The notes under the pieces: generated by a model | What the model saw: the letters and a program-made list of their open reading frames with translations, nothing else | What the model was told of the DNA's origin: nothing | Database searches by the model: none | Made by a program: the position numbers and the translations under genes | Part shown: in pieces, positions 35,340 to 46,284 of the stretch | Layout: each line of letters starts with the position of its first letter | Position numbering within the stretch: position 1 is the first letter of the stretch | NCBI GenBank assembly: GCA_013339765.2 | Contig: CM023454.1 | Coordinates: 64,919,878-64,983,877 of the forward strand | Origin: Haemaphysalis longicornis | Lineage: Eukaryota > Arthropoda > Arachnida > Ixodida > Ixodidae | Direction: 5' to 3' | Length of the DNA: 64,000 bases

Positions 35340-35879
35340 ATAGATTGGATATTTGGGCATCGGTGTTGTCATGACGCGTGGTCTTCGGGAAGGCTTCGCT
35401 TTATTGAAAAGCTTTCCCCGCACGGGGCACCTCGAGTAATCTTAGACGGTGTTGGCGACACCGTGGACCCCGAGCCCCCCCAACATAAGCGGTAATCTAC
35501 CGTGGTGTTGTGTATTAAAGTGAACATCAAACCTCAAACAGTGGCCATCGAAGCCCAGGTCAAGCTCCGGCGGATGGCCTCCCTGTCTGTTTATCAGGCA
35601 GGGAGCTAGTTCTTGGGGCCTCTTCAGCTATCGAGGTAACGCTAACAAAAGAAATACTCCCGTTTCCTGCATTTTCTTGTGCCTTATGAATAATTCGACC
35701 TCCCCTTCTAAAGCATGATCGGTCCTCATAAAGGGGCTACGCCGAACTCTGCTTTCCTCCCTTGTCTTAGTTGACATTTCCAGAACCAGATTTCTCCCGC
35801 TTTCTAATGATGCGTCACTGCACCGTCTATCTTTTTATTTTATTCAGACAATTCTGCACGTCAGTACTAGGCCCAGGCA
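35340..35879. other. No recognisable gene
   Basis: Intergenic stretch between gypsy D and the 3' end of the CR1-like LINE. The segment 35390-35600 is moderately GC-rich. I looked for a SINE or tRNA-like promoter and did not find convincing A and B boxes. Confidence 0.45.
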
Positions 35880-36335
35880 AGAGTTGTTAGGTGATTACGT
35901 AATATATCAGCCAAAAGTAATTGTAAAATCTCTAAGAAACACAAACAAAAATGACATGCAGAATAAAACTACACAAGAAAAAGGTGCTCAATTGATCCAT
36001 GCAGATTCGGCGAAGTAGAGACAGTAGAAGGGAGATTGTTCCATTCAAGTATTTTTCGCGAAAAAAATGAGTATGTGTAGGTGTTAGTGCGGACGAACAT
36101 GGGGGTAAATTGAAAAGTGTCGTATTGCCTCGTAGGCCGGGAGGAATGATGGGCGAGGTATAATAATGTGGCAAGACACTTTTTTTGGTTCTAAAGATTG
36201 GCGAGAAATTTTAGTCGACAGCTTCATCTCCGACATTCCAACTTTGGAATTTCGTTGTTTTACATGCGCCTGGTAGGGGAGTCGTGTCTTTGATAGCGGT
36301 TATAGATAACATGTACAGCGTGCTTTTGAATTTGC

Positions 36336-36900
36336 TCAAGTTGCCGATATCTTTTTTTGTGTGTGGATCCGAGACCACTGAGCGTACTCAAGGCGCGATC
36401 GACCTAATGTGCTGTGTGTCAACAATTTGATGTTGGGTGGAGAGTGCTGAAGTTTATGTTTTATGAGTCCCAGTTTCCTTCTAGAGGAAGCGCAAATATT
36501 ATCAACATGAGTCGACCACGAGAGGTTGCCAGTAATTGTCACACCGGGGTACTTAAAGCTACTTGATTAGCTAACACGGGCGTTGTAAGTGTGTACTGGT
36601 ATTCCAGAGAACTTTTTTGTTAGGTGTACGCATGAACACTGTTTTATAGGGGCTAAGTGTCATGCTCCATTGTTCGCACCATCTGAGCACCCCGTCGAGA
36701 CTTTCGTTTAGAGAAACCTCATCGTTAAGGTTTTTAATACTTTTGAATAGCAAGAAGTCGTCTGTAAATATGTGGATATAAAGTGTGTTTACACAGGTTG
36801 AAATATCGTTTATATAAATTGAGAACAGTAGGGGTCCAAGTACGCTCCCCTGGGGAACTCCGGAATAACGAGGAGGGTATCACAATAAAAATCATTTAGG
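36336..36900 (-). pseudogene. CR1-like RT, palm and thumb
   Basis: On the minus strand SGVPQGSVLGPLLFSIYIND (36866-36808) is the LINE RT B block, and FTDDFLLFKSI (36768-36736) is the catalytic C block with F-T-D-D in place of F/Y-A-D-D. LRWCEQWSMTLSPYKTVFMR follows at about 36690-36630. Next comes MTITGNLSWSTHVDNICASS and RRKLGLIKHKLQHSP (36542-36430), the conserved thumb (NLSWxxHIxxIC-x-A-x-RKL). Frames change between blocks. The upstream fingers (about 37000-37900) are too decayed to follow. Confidence 0.7.
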
Positions 36901-37904
36901 TCAACAAATTGTTCGGGCAGTTCAAAGTACAATATATTCTATTTAAAAACCGTGCAAGGAAAACCACTTTGTTTAGTTTAAATATCAGTCCAGATTGAGA
37001 GATTTTGTTAAAAGCTTTGCTAAAGTGAAGGAAAATTACTTCAATTTGGACCTATGCATCTATGGTAGAAAAAGGAATGGATAGGGGAAATTAGTTGAGT
37101 GGTGCGGGACAAACCCTTGCAGAAGCCGTGCCCGTTGTGGGACAGAATGTTGCGCTTATCTAGGAAATCAACTATGTAGTTACGATTACATGTTTCATGA
37201 GCTTACAAGCAGTGCTTATCATAGATATGTGCCGTTAGTTTGGCAGGAATGCGTTATCCACATTTTAAACACCGGTACAGCACGATCATTGCGCCAGTCT
37301 GAATGGGGAATGCCAGTTGAAAAAGACAAGCGAAAAATAGCAACCAGAAAGCGAGCTAATCATTCAGCGTAGCGGCGCAGAAAGGCGTTAGGAATCTTAT
37401 ATGGTCAACATGAGCATTTTGAATCTAAGTTTAAAAGTATCGAAAAACGCCTTCAAATGTTATAAATTCTGCGCTCGTACCAACCATGTTAAAACCTAAT
37501 GTGTTATGAGGAGCAGGCCTTGAAAAAACGGAGTGGAAGTATACATTGAATTCATTTGCGTTTACCAGTTTGTTCTGAACGAGCTTTTTTCCTATTCTAA
37601 TGCGTTCACCAGTTTTTGTTTTTTGGAGCTGAGGTGGTGCCAGAATTCTGATGGATCGGTTTTTAGAAACTTGGCAAAATATAACAGAAGTGAAATTTTT
37701 TGCTTGCAGGAATTTTCTGAGATAGCAAGACCTTTAGGTTATGAAGGCTTTTATATTAAATCCCCGCTTTTTATTCGCTTAATTTTCTGTACATGATCAA
37801 TAATACCACAATTATTCCAAGGAAAAGGCTTCTCAACTTTTTCGTTTTTGTTGGGAACAAACCTGTCAAGGCAGTAATGGCAAATTGACTTAAAAGTCTC
37901 CCAC

Positions 37905-38719
37905 TTATAGTGGACATATTTCCACAAAAAATATCAAAAGCAAAACCAGTGAATCGAGCACCCATTCATCATTTGCCCGCAAAAATTCTTTGAATATTTT
38001 TTCTTTTTCCTTAATTAGGGAGCACTGACTGTTTAAACGACACGTGAAGCGCAAAAATACGTGGTCTGATAAGCCATACTGTACTGTTGCGCATGCATCG
38101 TTAAGGGATCTGGAATGAAATACTAGATCTAAGATCGATGACGCCTGTAGCTGTTCACAGTTTGGGGTTTTGACGGCTTGGATAAGGTTGCATGCTATCA
38201 TCATTTCAAAGACTGTATGGTAAGCCCTACAGGAGGATGAAATTTTTAACCAAATAATCTAGGTAAATTGAAATCACCGGAAAATAACAAGAAACGTTTT
38301 TAAGAAGTTGATAGCGTGATCATAACGTTTGGCAATGAAATCCGGGTTAGAAGAGGGAGCTGGATATACACCGAGAATAATTATCTTATTACCAAAACAG
38401 TCTATCTGGACGCTAAGACTTTTTTGATCCTGTTTTGGTCAAGTGCGACAACCGGCATTTCCTTCTTTAAAATATTGGCAATGCCCCCGCCATGCAACGG
38501 CCTGTCTCTTCGATACACCTTGAAGAAATTCGGCACTATTTCTTCATCTGAACTGTCACTGTGAAGCCATGTTTCCGTTAATATTGTAACATAGGGTTCG
38601 CCGGACAGTAAAGTACTCTCAAGCTCGGTGGTTTTGGTAGTTATGCTTCTTGCATTGATATTTAAGAGCCGCAAACATTGTTCTTCGGGGTCATGCTCGG
38701 AGATGTGATCTGCACTCAT
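37905..38719 (-). pseudogene. CR1-like APE-type endonuclease
   Basis: The 105-codon minus-strand frame 38719-38402 reads CLRLLNINARSITTKTTELE, then ILTETWLHSDSSDEEIVP and YRRDRPLHGGGIANILKK. These are the APE-endonuclease blocks with the metal-binding Asn (LNINARS) and Glu (TETWL). A second frame (38204-37905) carries SSILDLVFHS and YGLSDHVFL, the D-L-V and S-D-H blocks near the domain end with the catalytic His. The domain is complete in content but split by indels. Confidence 0.7.
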
Positions 38720-39360
38720 GAACTAGTGTTAAAATTCCGTAAAAAGGTTTTGTCATCGATTCGCCGCTTTTCGTTAACGAGATAGATTTTTTTTCCACTA
38801 TCCTTATCTGACTTCGCACTTCCCCACCATAGTTTCCGCCTTTGGAGTGTAGGTTTAGTTTATTCATTTGAAAATGATATGTTGCTGCCTTTCAAACCTC
38901 TAGTATTTTTTATAATGGCCTGGTTTTCCTTATAATCCTGCAGAATGGGATGTCTCGGTGATTTCCTTAACGTTTCCCAAGTCGCTGAATTCCACTAGAC
39001 GATTGCACTCTACGTAAAGCTAATTTTTGAAAACCTCAACTAGTACCTTCTTTTTTTACTCTAAGTTTTCATCCGGTTCTTGGAAAATACCATATACGAC
39101 TAAGTTAGACCAGCGGCTTTGGTCTCCAAAGTCCACTAAATTTTCAGACTTGTGTGCAACAGATGACTGAACAGACGTTAGACTGGATTTAACACATTCA
39201 AATTAGGACGTTCGGGAAACTAGGACCTGAAGAAGCTTCTCAACTGCACTAACGTTTGAGCAAAGAGCTTGCAACGTATTTCACTCGCAGCATGTTGTGA
39301 TTTCATTTTGTTAATGCATGTAATAATGATGTTTTCTCCATTCAGAACGTTAGCTATAAT

Positions 39361-39399
39361 TGGGCCAGGGTTTGACTCAAGATCGCCGCAAAGAAGTAG
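39361..39399 (-). other. 2A-like (stop-carry-on) motif in the CR1-like ORF, copy 1
   Basis: The minus strand encodes LLLCGDLESNPGP, fitting the 2A consensus D-x-E-x-N-P-G-P preceded by leucine-rich residues and Gly. 2A peptides cause a ribosome to skip one peptide bond before the last Pro; such motifs are known at the N-termini of some APE-type non-LTR elements. In copy 2 (55440-55478) it reads GDVVSNPGP, where the Glu is Val. Activity is not demonstrated. Confidence 0.65.
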
Positions 39400-39475
39400 T
39401 TTGCAAAAATGATAACAGTAACCGATATTGCGCGAACAAGCCAGTGGACATGGGACAATTAAAATAAACCTATTA

Positions 39476-40499
39476 CAGTCGAACACGGATATATCGAACA
39501 CGGGTATATCGAATTATTGTCTATATCGAACTCATAAATTATCCCCTCCAAAATTCTGTGTAAAAGTATAGGAATTCGTACGTCTATATCGAACCGCATT
39601 TTTCCCCACATTGGGTATATCGAACGCCGCGCGAGCTGGAAGGTGCTCTTCGGTGGTCGCTGCACCCCCGATTGAGGTTGGGGAGGATGTGGAGGAATGC
39701 GCGGGCATGGCGAAGACTGGCTCGCGGAACTAATCCCCCCTACCGGAACGAATTTGCGCTTGCCCAGTCGGGCCCCGCTACCGGCCGCCGTAGCGTTAGC
39801 GAACGGAGCCCGGTATGCTAAATCTCTCTAGGCACACAAGCCCGAACGCTCGGAAAATGTGACAGTGCGAGGTAGGGATGCCCCGAATGCGCACTTTTTT
39901 TTTTTTTGCGGCTGCGTACGTTCCCCGGCTTGCCGAAAAATAGTTTTGTTTTCTCTCTCTCTGGGTCTGTCTTCCCCCGATGTCGTCTCGGGATAGGGAA
40001 GAGGGAACGAAGGTGCTAGCGGCCTGCTCGTTCTTTTGCATTTTACTGCTGTTGCTGGTGTTTGGCGAGTTGTCCCGCACCTTGCGGAGATCACTGTTTC
40101 TCTCGGAGATGACCATCGCGAGCGCTTTGTTGGAGTCCGTTCAGAGAGCCTTGGAATTGTTACCTTCAAATTTCTTGTGGTATGTGCGCGCTGTTCTTCT
40201 TTTGCGTGCGTGTTGTGCATGGTGTGCGAAGGCGCTGCGTACTACTGGAATTTTCTAGTTGTGCAGCCTTGAGAAGACCGAGACCAGCGTCTTTAATTTC
40301 ATTTACAGGACGAAGAAGCATGCCAAGATCAGCGATTTTTTTCACGGAAATAAAGCGTCCTGTTGCGTCGGGCGGACGATTGGGAAGTGATGGTCCCGCC
40401 ATAGGTGAGGACTCAGAGCCCATATTTTTTATATCGAATTTTTCATATATCGAACTATTTCGCGATCCCCTTGGAGTTCGATATATCCGTGTTCGACTG
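39476..40499. mobile_element. Tigger-like non-autonomous DNA transposon 2
   Basis: The left end cagtcgaacacggatatatc is the exact reverse complement of the right end gatatatccgtgttcgactg (40480-40499). TA flanks both sides (39474-39475 and 40500-40501). Its 1,024 bp hold no recognisable transposase, only frames up to about 130 codons, so it is probably a MITE-like derivative mobilised by a Tigger/pogo transposase. Subterminal atatcgaac motifs repeat at both ends. It sits between the CR1-like body and its tandem monomer array; the paralogous site at 55540-55555 is empty. Confidence 0.85.
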
Positions 40500-40536
40500 T
40501 ACTCGATTTTACACCGCTGGGTGAACAACTAATTTG

Positions 40537-43500
40537 AACAGAGAGAAGAGAAAGCCTGGTAAACATGGCTGAGGGTCTCAGATCGCCATGCCCACTCATG
40601 ACGACTGGTGAAGTCCCCGATTTATAGATTCGGTATTCGGTGACGTCACGGTGCGCAAAGCCACGTAGGGGTCCAGAGAAGGGGAGTTGTACAAAATGTG
40701 CTGTGGTCCTGTTGTGGACTCCGAAGCGCGAGGCAGAGATTCTGTAGACAAGACGAACGGAGCGTGCAGCGATCCGCAAGCAGGGGGAAATGCGATGCAG
40801 CCAGAAAAAAATACCCTCAACAAAGAGAGGAATAGGCCTGGTAACGATGGATGTGAGTCTCAGTTCGCCAACCCACTGATGAAAATTTGTTGAAGTCCGG
40901 AAATTAGGCGTTCGGTATTGGTTACGTCATGTTGCACAGAGCCACGTAGTGGTCCAGAGAAGGGGTGTTGTACGACACGTCCTGCGGGCCTGTTTTGGAA
41001 TGCGAAGCGCGAGGCAGAGATACTGTAGATAAAAGGAACGGAGGGTCCAGCGATCCGCCAGCTGGGGGAAATGCGATGCAGCTAGCAAAGATAGCCCGAA
41101 CAAAAAAAGGAATAGGCTTGAAAAACGTCACTGTTATTCTCACTTCGCCATGCCAACGGATCAAGAATTGGTGAAATCCGGAATTTAGAGATTCGGTATT
41201 CCCTGCCGTCATGGTGCGGAGAGCCACGTAGTTGTCCAGAGAAGGGGAGTTGTACGACACGTGCTGTGGGTCTGTTTAAGAGTCCGAAGCGCTAGGCAGA
41301 AATGGTGTAGACATCAGAAAAGGAGCGGCAGCGATGCGCCTGCTGGGAGAAATGCGATGCAGCCAGCAAAGATAGAATGAAAATAGAGAGGAATATGCCT
41401 GGTAAACATGGCTATTTGTCTCAGTTCGCCATGCCCACTGATGATGAATCGGTGAAGTCCGGAAATAGGTGCTTCGGTTCTCAGTGACGTCACAGTACGC
41501 GGAGCCACGTAATGGTCCAGAGAAGGGGAGTTATTACGACACGTGCTGTGGTCCTGTTCTGGAATCTGAAGTGGGAGGCAGAGATGCTGTAGATACCAGG
41601 AACGAGCATGTAGCAATGCGCCAGATGGGGGAAACGCTATGCAGCCAGCAAAGATAGCCTGCACAAAGAGAGGAATAGGCCTGGTAAATATGGCTGTTGG
41701 TCTCAGGTCGGCATGCCACTGATGATGATCGGTGAAGTCCGGAAAATGGTGCTTCTGTTCTCAGTGACGTCACAGTACGCAGAGCCACGTAGTGGTCCAG
41801 AGAAGGGGAGTTATACGACACGTGCTGTGGTCCTGTTCTGGAATCTGAAGTGGGAGGCAGAGATGCTGTAGATACCAGGAACGAGCATGTAGCAATGCGC
41901 CAGATGGGGGAAACGCTATGCAGCCAGCAAGATAGCCTGCACAAAGAGAGGAATAGGCCTGGTAAAATATGGCTGTTGGTCTCAGGTCGGCATGCCCACT
42001 GTATGATGTAATCGGTGAAGTCCGGAAATTGGTGCTTCTGTTCTCAGTGACGTCACAGGTACGCAGAGCCACGTAGTGGTCCAGAGAAGGGGAGTTATAC
42101 GACACGTGCTGTGGTCCTGTTGTGGAATCTGAAGTGGGAGGCAGAGATGCTGTAGATACCAGGAACGAGCATGTAGCAATGCGCCAGATGGGGGAAACGC
42201 TATGCAGCCAGCAAAGATAGCCTGCACAAAGAGAGGAATAGGCCTGGTAAATATGGCTGTTGGTCTCAGGTCGGCATGCCCACTGATGATGAATCGGTGA
42301 AGTCCGGAAAATTGGTGCTTCTGTTTCTCAGTGACGTCACAGTACGACCAGAGCCGCGTAGTGGTCCAGAGAGGGGAGTTATACGACACGTGCTGTGGTC
42401 CTGTTGTGGAATCTGAAGTGGGAGGCAGAGATGGTGTAGACATCAGGAACGGAGCGTGCAGCGATCCGCCAGCTGGGAAAAATGCGATGCAGCCAGCAAA
42501 GATAGCCTGAACAAAATGAGAAATAGGCCTGGTAAATATGGCTGTAGGTCTTAGTTCGCCATGCCCGCTGATGACGACTGGTGAATCCGGGATTTATGGA
42601 TTCGGTATTTGGTGACGTCACGGTGCGCAAACGCACGTAGTTGTCCAGAGAAGGGGAGTTGTACAACACGTGCTGTGCTCCTGTTGTGGAATCCGAACCG
42701 CGAGGCAGAGATTCTGTAGACAAGAGGAACGAAGCGAGTAGCGATCCATCAGCAGGGGGAAATGCGATGCAGCCAGAAAAGATAGCCTCAACAAAGAGAG
42801 GAATAGGCCTGGTAACGATGGCTGTTGGTCTCAGTTCACCATGCCCACTGATGAAAATTTGTTGCCGTCCGGAATTTATAGATTCGGTATTGGTGACGTC
42901 ACGTTGCACAGAGCCACGTAGTGGTCCAGAGAAGGGGTGTTGTACGACACGTCCTGTGGGCCTGTTTTGGAATCCGAAGTTCGAAGCAGAGATACTGTAG
43001 AGAAAAAAAACGGAGCGTCCAGCGATCCACCAGCTGGGGAAATGCGATGCAAGCCAGCAAGATAGAACGAACAAAGAGAGGAATATGCTGGTAAACATGG
43101 CGATTGGTCTCAGTTCGCCATTCCCACTGATGGAAAATTGGTGAAATCCGGAATTTAGAGATTCGGTATTCCCTGCCGTCATGGTGCGCAGAGCCACGTA
43201 GTGGTCCAAGAAGGGGAGTTGGTACGACACGTGCTGTGGTCCTGTTTTTGAATCCTGAAGCGCGATGCGGATATGGCTGTAGACATCAGGAACGGAGCGT
43301 GCAGCAATCCGCCACGTGGGAAATGCGATACAGCCAGCAAAGATTGCCTGAACAAAAAGACGAATAGGCCTGGTAAACATGGCTTTTGGTCTCAGTTCGC
43401 CATTCCCATTGATGGAAAATTGGTTTTATCCGGAATTTATAGATTCGGTATTCGGTGCCGTCATGGTGCGCAGAGCCACGTAGTGGTCCAGAGAAGGGGA

Positions 43501-45466
43501 GTTGTACGACACGTGCTGTGGTTCTGTTGTGGAATCCGAAGCGCTAGGCAGAGATGTTGTAGACATAGGGAACGGAGCGTGCAGCGATGCGCTAGTTGGG
43601 AGAAATGCGATGCAGGCAGCAAAGATAGAATGAACAAAAAGAGGAATATGCCTAGTAAACATGGGTATTGGTCTCAGTTCGCCATTCCCACTGATGGAAA
43701 ATTGGTGAAATCCGAAATTTAGAGATTCGGTATTCCCTGCCGTCATGGTGCGCAGAGCCACGTAGTGGTCCAGAGAAGGGGAGTTGTACGACACGTGCTG
43801 TGGTTCTGTTGTGGAATCCGAAGCGCTAGGCAGAGATGGTGTAGACATCAGCAACGGAGAGTGTAGCGATCCGCCAGCTGGGAAAAATGCGATGCAGCCA
43901 CAAATATAGCCTGAACAAAATGACAAATAGCCCTGGTAAATATGGCTGTAGGTCTTAGTTCGCCATGCCCGCTGATGACGACTGGTGAATCCGGGATTTA
44001 TGGATTCGGTATTTGGTGACGTCATGGTGCGCAAACGCACGTAGTTGTCCAGAGAAGGGGAGGTGTACAACACGTGCTGTGCTCCTGTTGTGGAATTCGA
44101 ACCGCGAGGCAGAGATTCTGTAGACAAGAGGAACGAAGCGAGTAGCGATCCATCAGCAGGGGGAAATGCTATGCAGCCAGAAAAGATAGCCTCAACAAAG
44201 AGAGGAATAGGCCTGGTAACGATGGCTGTTGGTCTCAGTTCGCCATGCCCACTGATGAAAATTTGTTGCCGTCCGGAATTTATAGATTCCGTATTGGTGA
44301 CGCCACGTTGCACAGAGACACGTAGTGGTCCAGAGAAGGGGTATTATACGACATGTCCTGTGGGCCTGTTTTGGAATCCGAAGCTCGAAGCAGAGATACT
44401 GTAGAGAAAAAAAACGGAGCGTCCAGCGATCCACCAGCTGGGGGAAATGCGATGCAGCCAGCAAAGATAGAACGAACAAAGAGAGGAATATGCTGGTAAA
44501 CATGGCGATTGGTCTCAGTTCGCCATTCTAACTGATGGAAAATTTGAAATCTGGAATGTATAGATTCGGTATTCGGTGCCGTCATGGTGCGCAGAGTCCA
44601 CGTATTTGTCCAGAGATGGGGAGTTGTACGACACGTGCCCTGGTCCTGTTGTGGAATCCGAAGCGCGAGGCGGAGATGGTGTAGACATCAGGAACGGAGC
44701 GTGCAGCGATCCGCCAAGTGAAAATGCGATGCAGCCAGCAAAGATAGAATGAACAAACAGAGGGATATGCCTGGTAAACATGGCTATTTGTCTCAGTTCG
44801 CCATTCTAACTGATGAAGAATTACAGAAATCAAGAATTTATAGATTCGGTATTCGGTGTTGTCACGGTGCGCAGAGCAACGTAGTGGTCCAGAGAATTGG
44901 AGTTATACGACACGTGCTGTGGTCCTCTTGTGGAATTCGAAGCGCGATGCGGAGATGCTGTAGACATCAGGAACGGAGCGTGCAGCGATCCGCCACTTGG
45001 GGGAAATGCGATACAGCCAGCAAAGATAGCCTGAACAAAAAGACGAATAGGCCTGGTAAACATGGCTTTTGGTCTCAGTTAGCCATTCCCACTGATGAAG
45101 AATTGGTGAAGTCCGGAATTTATAGATTCGGTATTCAGTGCCCTCATGGTGCGCAGTGCCACGTAATTGTCCATAGAAGGGGAGTTATGAGACACGTGCT
45201 GTGGTCCTGTTTCGGAATCCGAAGCGTGCGGCAGAGATGCTGTACACATCAGGAACGGAGTGGGCAGCGATGCGACCGCTGGGAGAAATGCGATGCAGCC
45301 AGAAACGATAGAATAAACAAAATGACAAATAGGCCTGGTAAACGTGGCTCTTCGTTTGAGTTCGCCATGCCCACTGATGAATTTGTGAAGTCGGGAATTT
45401 TTTTATTCGGTATTCATTGACGTCACGGTGCGCAGAGCCACCCACTGGTCCATAGAAGGGGGGTTG
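40537..45466. repeat. Tandem array 1 of about 281-bp monomers (5' side of CR1-like LINE)
   Basis: About 17-18 units. The marker block (g)tcctgttgtggaatccgaag recurs near 40707, 40988, 41268, 41550, 41831, 42115, 42402, 42681, 42960, 43243, 43525, 43804, 44084, 44370, 44648, 44926 and 45205, giving a mean spacing of about 281 bp. Other constant blocks are aggaataggcctggtaaa, cagttcgccatgcccactga, a tgacgtcac-type box and cagcgatccgccagctggg. Because the period is close to 94 codons, minus-strand frames stay open across units (333 codons at 42379-43380, 295 at 43426-44313). I regard these as by-products of the periodicity. The array starts about 115 bp upstream of the 2A-coding region once the Tigger insertion is removed. 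Confidence 0.9.
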
Positions 45467-46284
45467 TGGTGATGATGGTTGCATGTTAGTGGCACAAGGC
45501 CAACTAGGCCAAAGAGCACCAAAAGAAATGGCTAGTTACCGCAGATTAGAGGTGAATACTAAAATTGAATAGCAACAAAGGTAAAAACAAATAATGACAA
45601 TGAAGATGGCTAGTGTAGAGGGCCAGGTTGTGATTTTGGATGGTACGATATTTGATTCAGAACGTTAGTTCAGATAATTACTTAAAAACACATTTGAAAG
45701 AAAACATTGGTTCCTCACCTAAGAAGTGCGATGGGTGGAGTGGGATTGGTCGTCTGTAGATTTATGGGAAGTGTTTGCTACGTGTGGTGTGAAGTTCCTT
45801 GGGTGTGATTAGTATGTGAACTGCGGATAGGCCCTCTGCACTCCTGCCTCACAGGTGTCAGAAATACCCAGTGAGCAAGTGTGGATGTGTTACATAAGTG
45901 TGGCCTATCCGTAGCCTGGCTGAAGCTACTGCCCTGTGTCTGTCATGTTGGTCCGTTATGTATCTACCTAAGTGTGGCTTTATGGCGTAGAGTTTATTCT
46001 CTCTTTGTGGGTCCCATGTTTCCTGTTAAGATTTGCGCAAGGCTGTCCGTACCAGTGGCTTCAGGTCGAGGTAGGGAACACACGCTACATCTATCCTACT
46101 GCGGAGATGAGCTGCAGCGGCACTCTGGTCATCAATTTCATTCCCCAGAATGCCACTAGGACCCGGAACCCAGCAAAACAAATATTTTTAGTTTTGAGGG
46201 ATCACCAGAGGTTAGACCTTTGATTAGATGATTGAGGACATTGTTTTGTTTTATGTTTGAAGCAATGTAGGGCTGTTACCACAC
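45467..46284 (-). mobile_element. 5'-truncated I-like LINE (RNase H and tail) inserted in array 1
   Basis: The minus-strand frame from 46195 reads FCWVPGPSGILGNEIDDQSA, the LINE RNase H signature in which the His of PGH-x-G is Pro. It continues with PYLDLKPLVRTALRKSWQ-like and RAVASARLRIGHTYVTHPHL blocks (C-terminal region, frames shifting). The 3' end at 45467 has an ATC-repeat tail (CATCATCACC). Flanks gaaggggggttg (45455) and gaagggaagtta (46285) resemble an about 12-bp target duplication in a monomer. A 92-codon plus-strand frame here is antisense. Confidence 0.7.

Larger units (their letters stand above)
35880..39475 (-). mobile_element. CR1-like LINE, copy 1 (body)
   Basis: Read on the minus strand from about 39475 to 35880, it encodes in order a short N-terminal region with a 2A-like motif, an APE-type endonuclease, an RT and a short C-terminal region (near 36080: FFREKYLNGTISLLL, where CR1 proteins have FFPRT-x2-WN-x-LP). 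The total of about 3.6 kb is near full CR1 length. Stops and frameshifts are scattered throughout, so it is dead. Its 5' side continues, past a later Tigger insertion, into a tandem monomer array. The exact 3' boundary is not defined. Confidence 0.7.

Noticed and set aside
35390..35600. tRNA-derived SINE
   Set aside because: No convincing A box, B box or tail could be found.
42379..43380. 333-codon minus-strand frame as a repeat-protein gene
   Set aside because: It follows from a stop-poor monomer with a period near 282 bp. Neighbouring units contain stops and frame-changing indels, and comparable open frames exist on the plus strand.
40537..45466. CRISPR-like array
   Set aside because: Units are about 281 bp head to tail with no spacer/repeat structure; the sequence is eukaryotic satellite-like.
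45881..46159. 92-codon plus-strand frame as a gene
   Set aside because: It is antisense to the LINE RNase H fragment.
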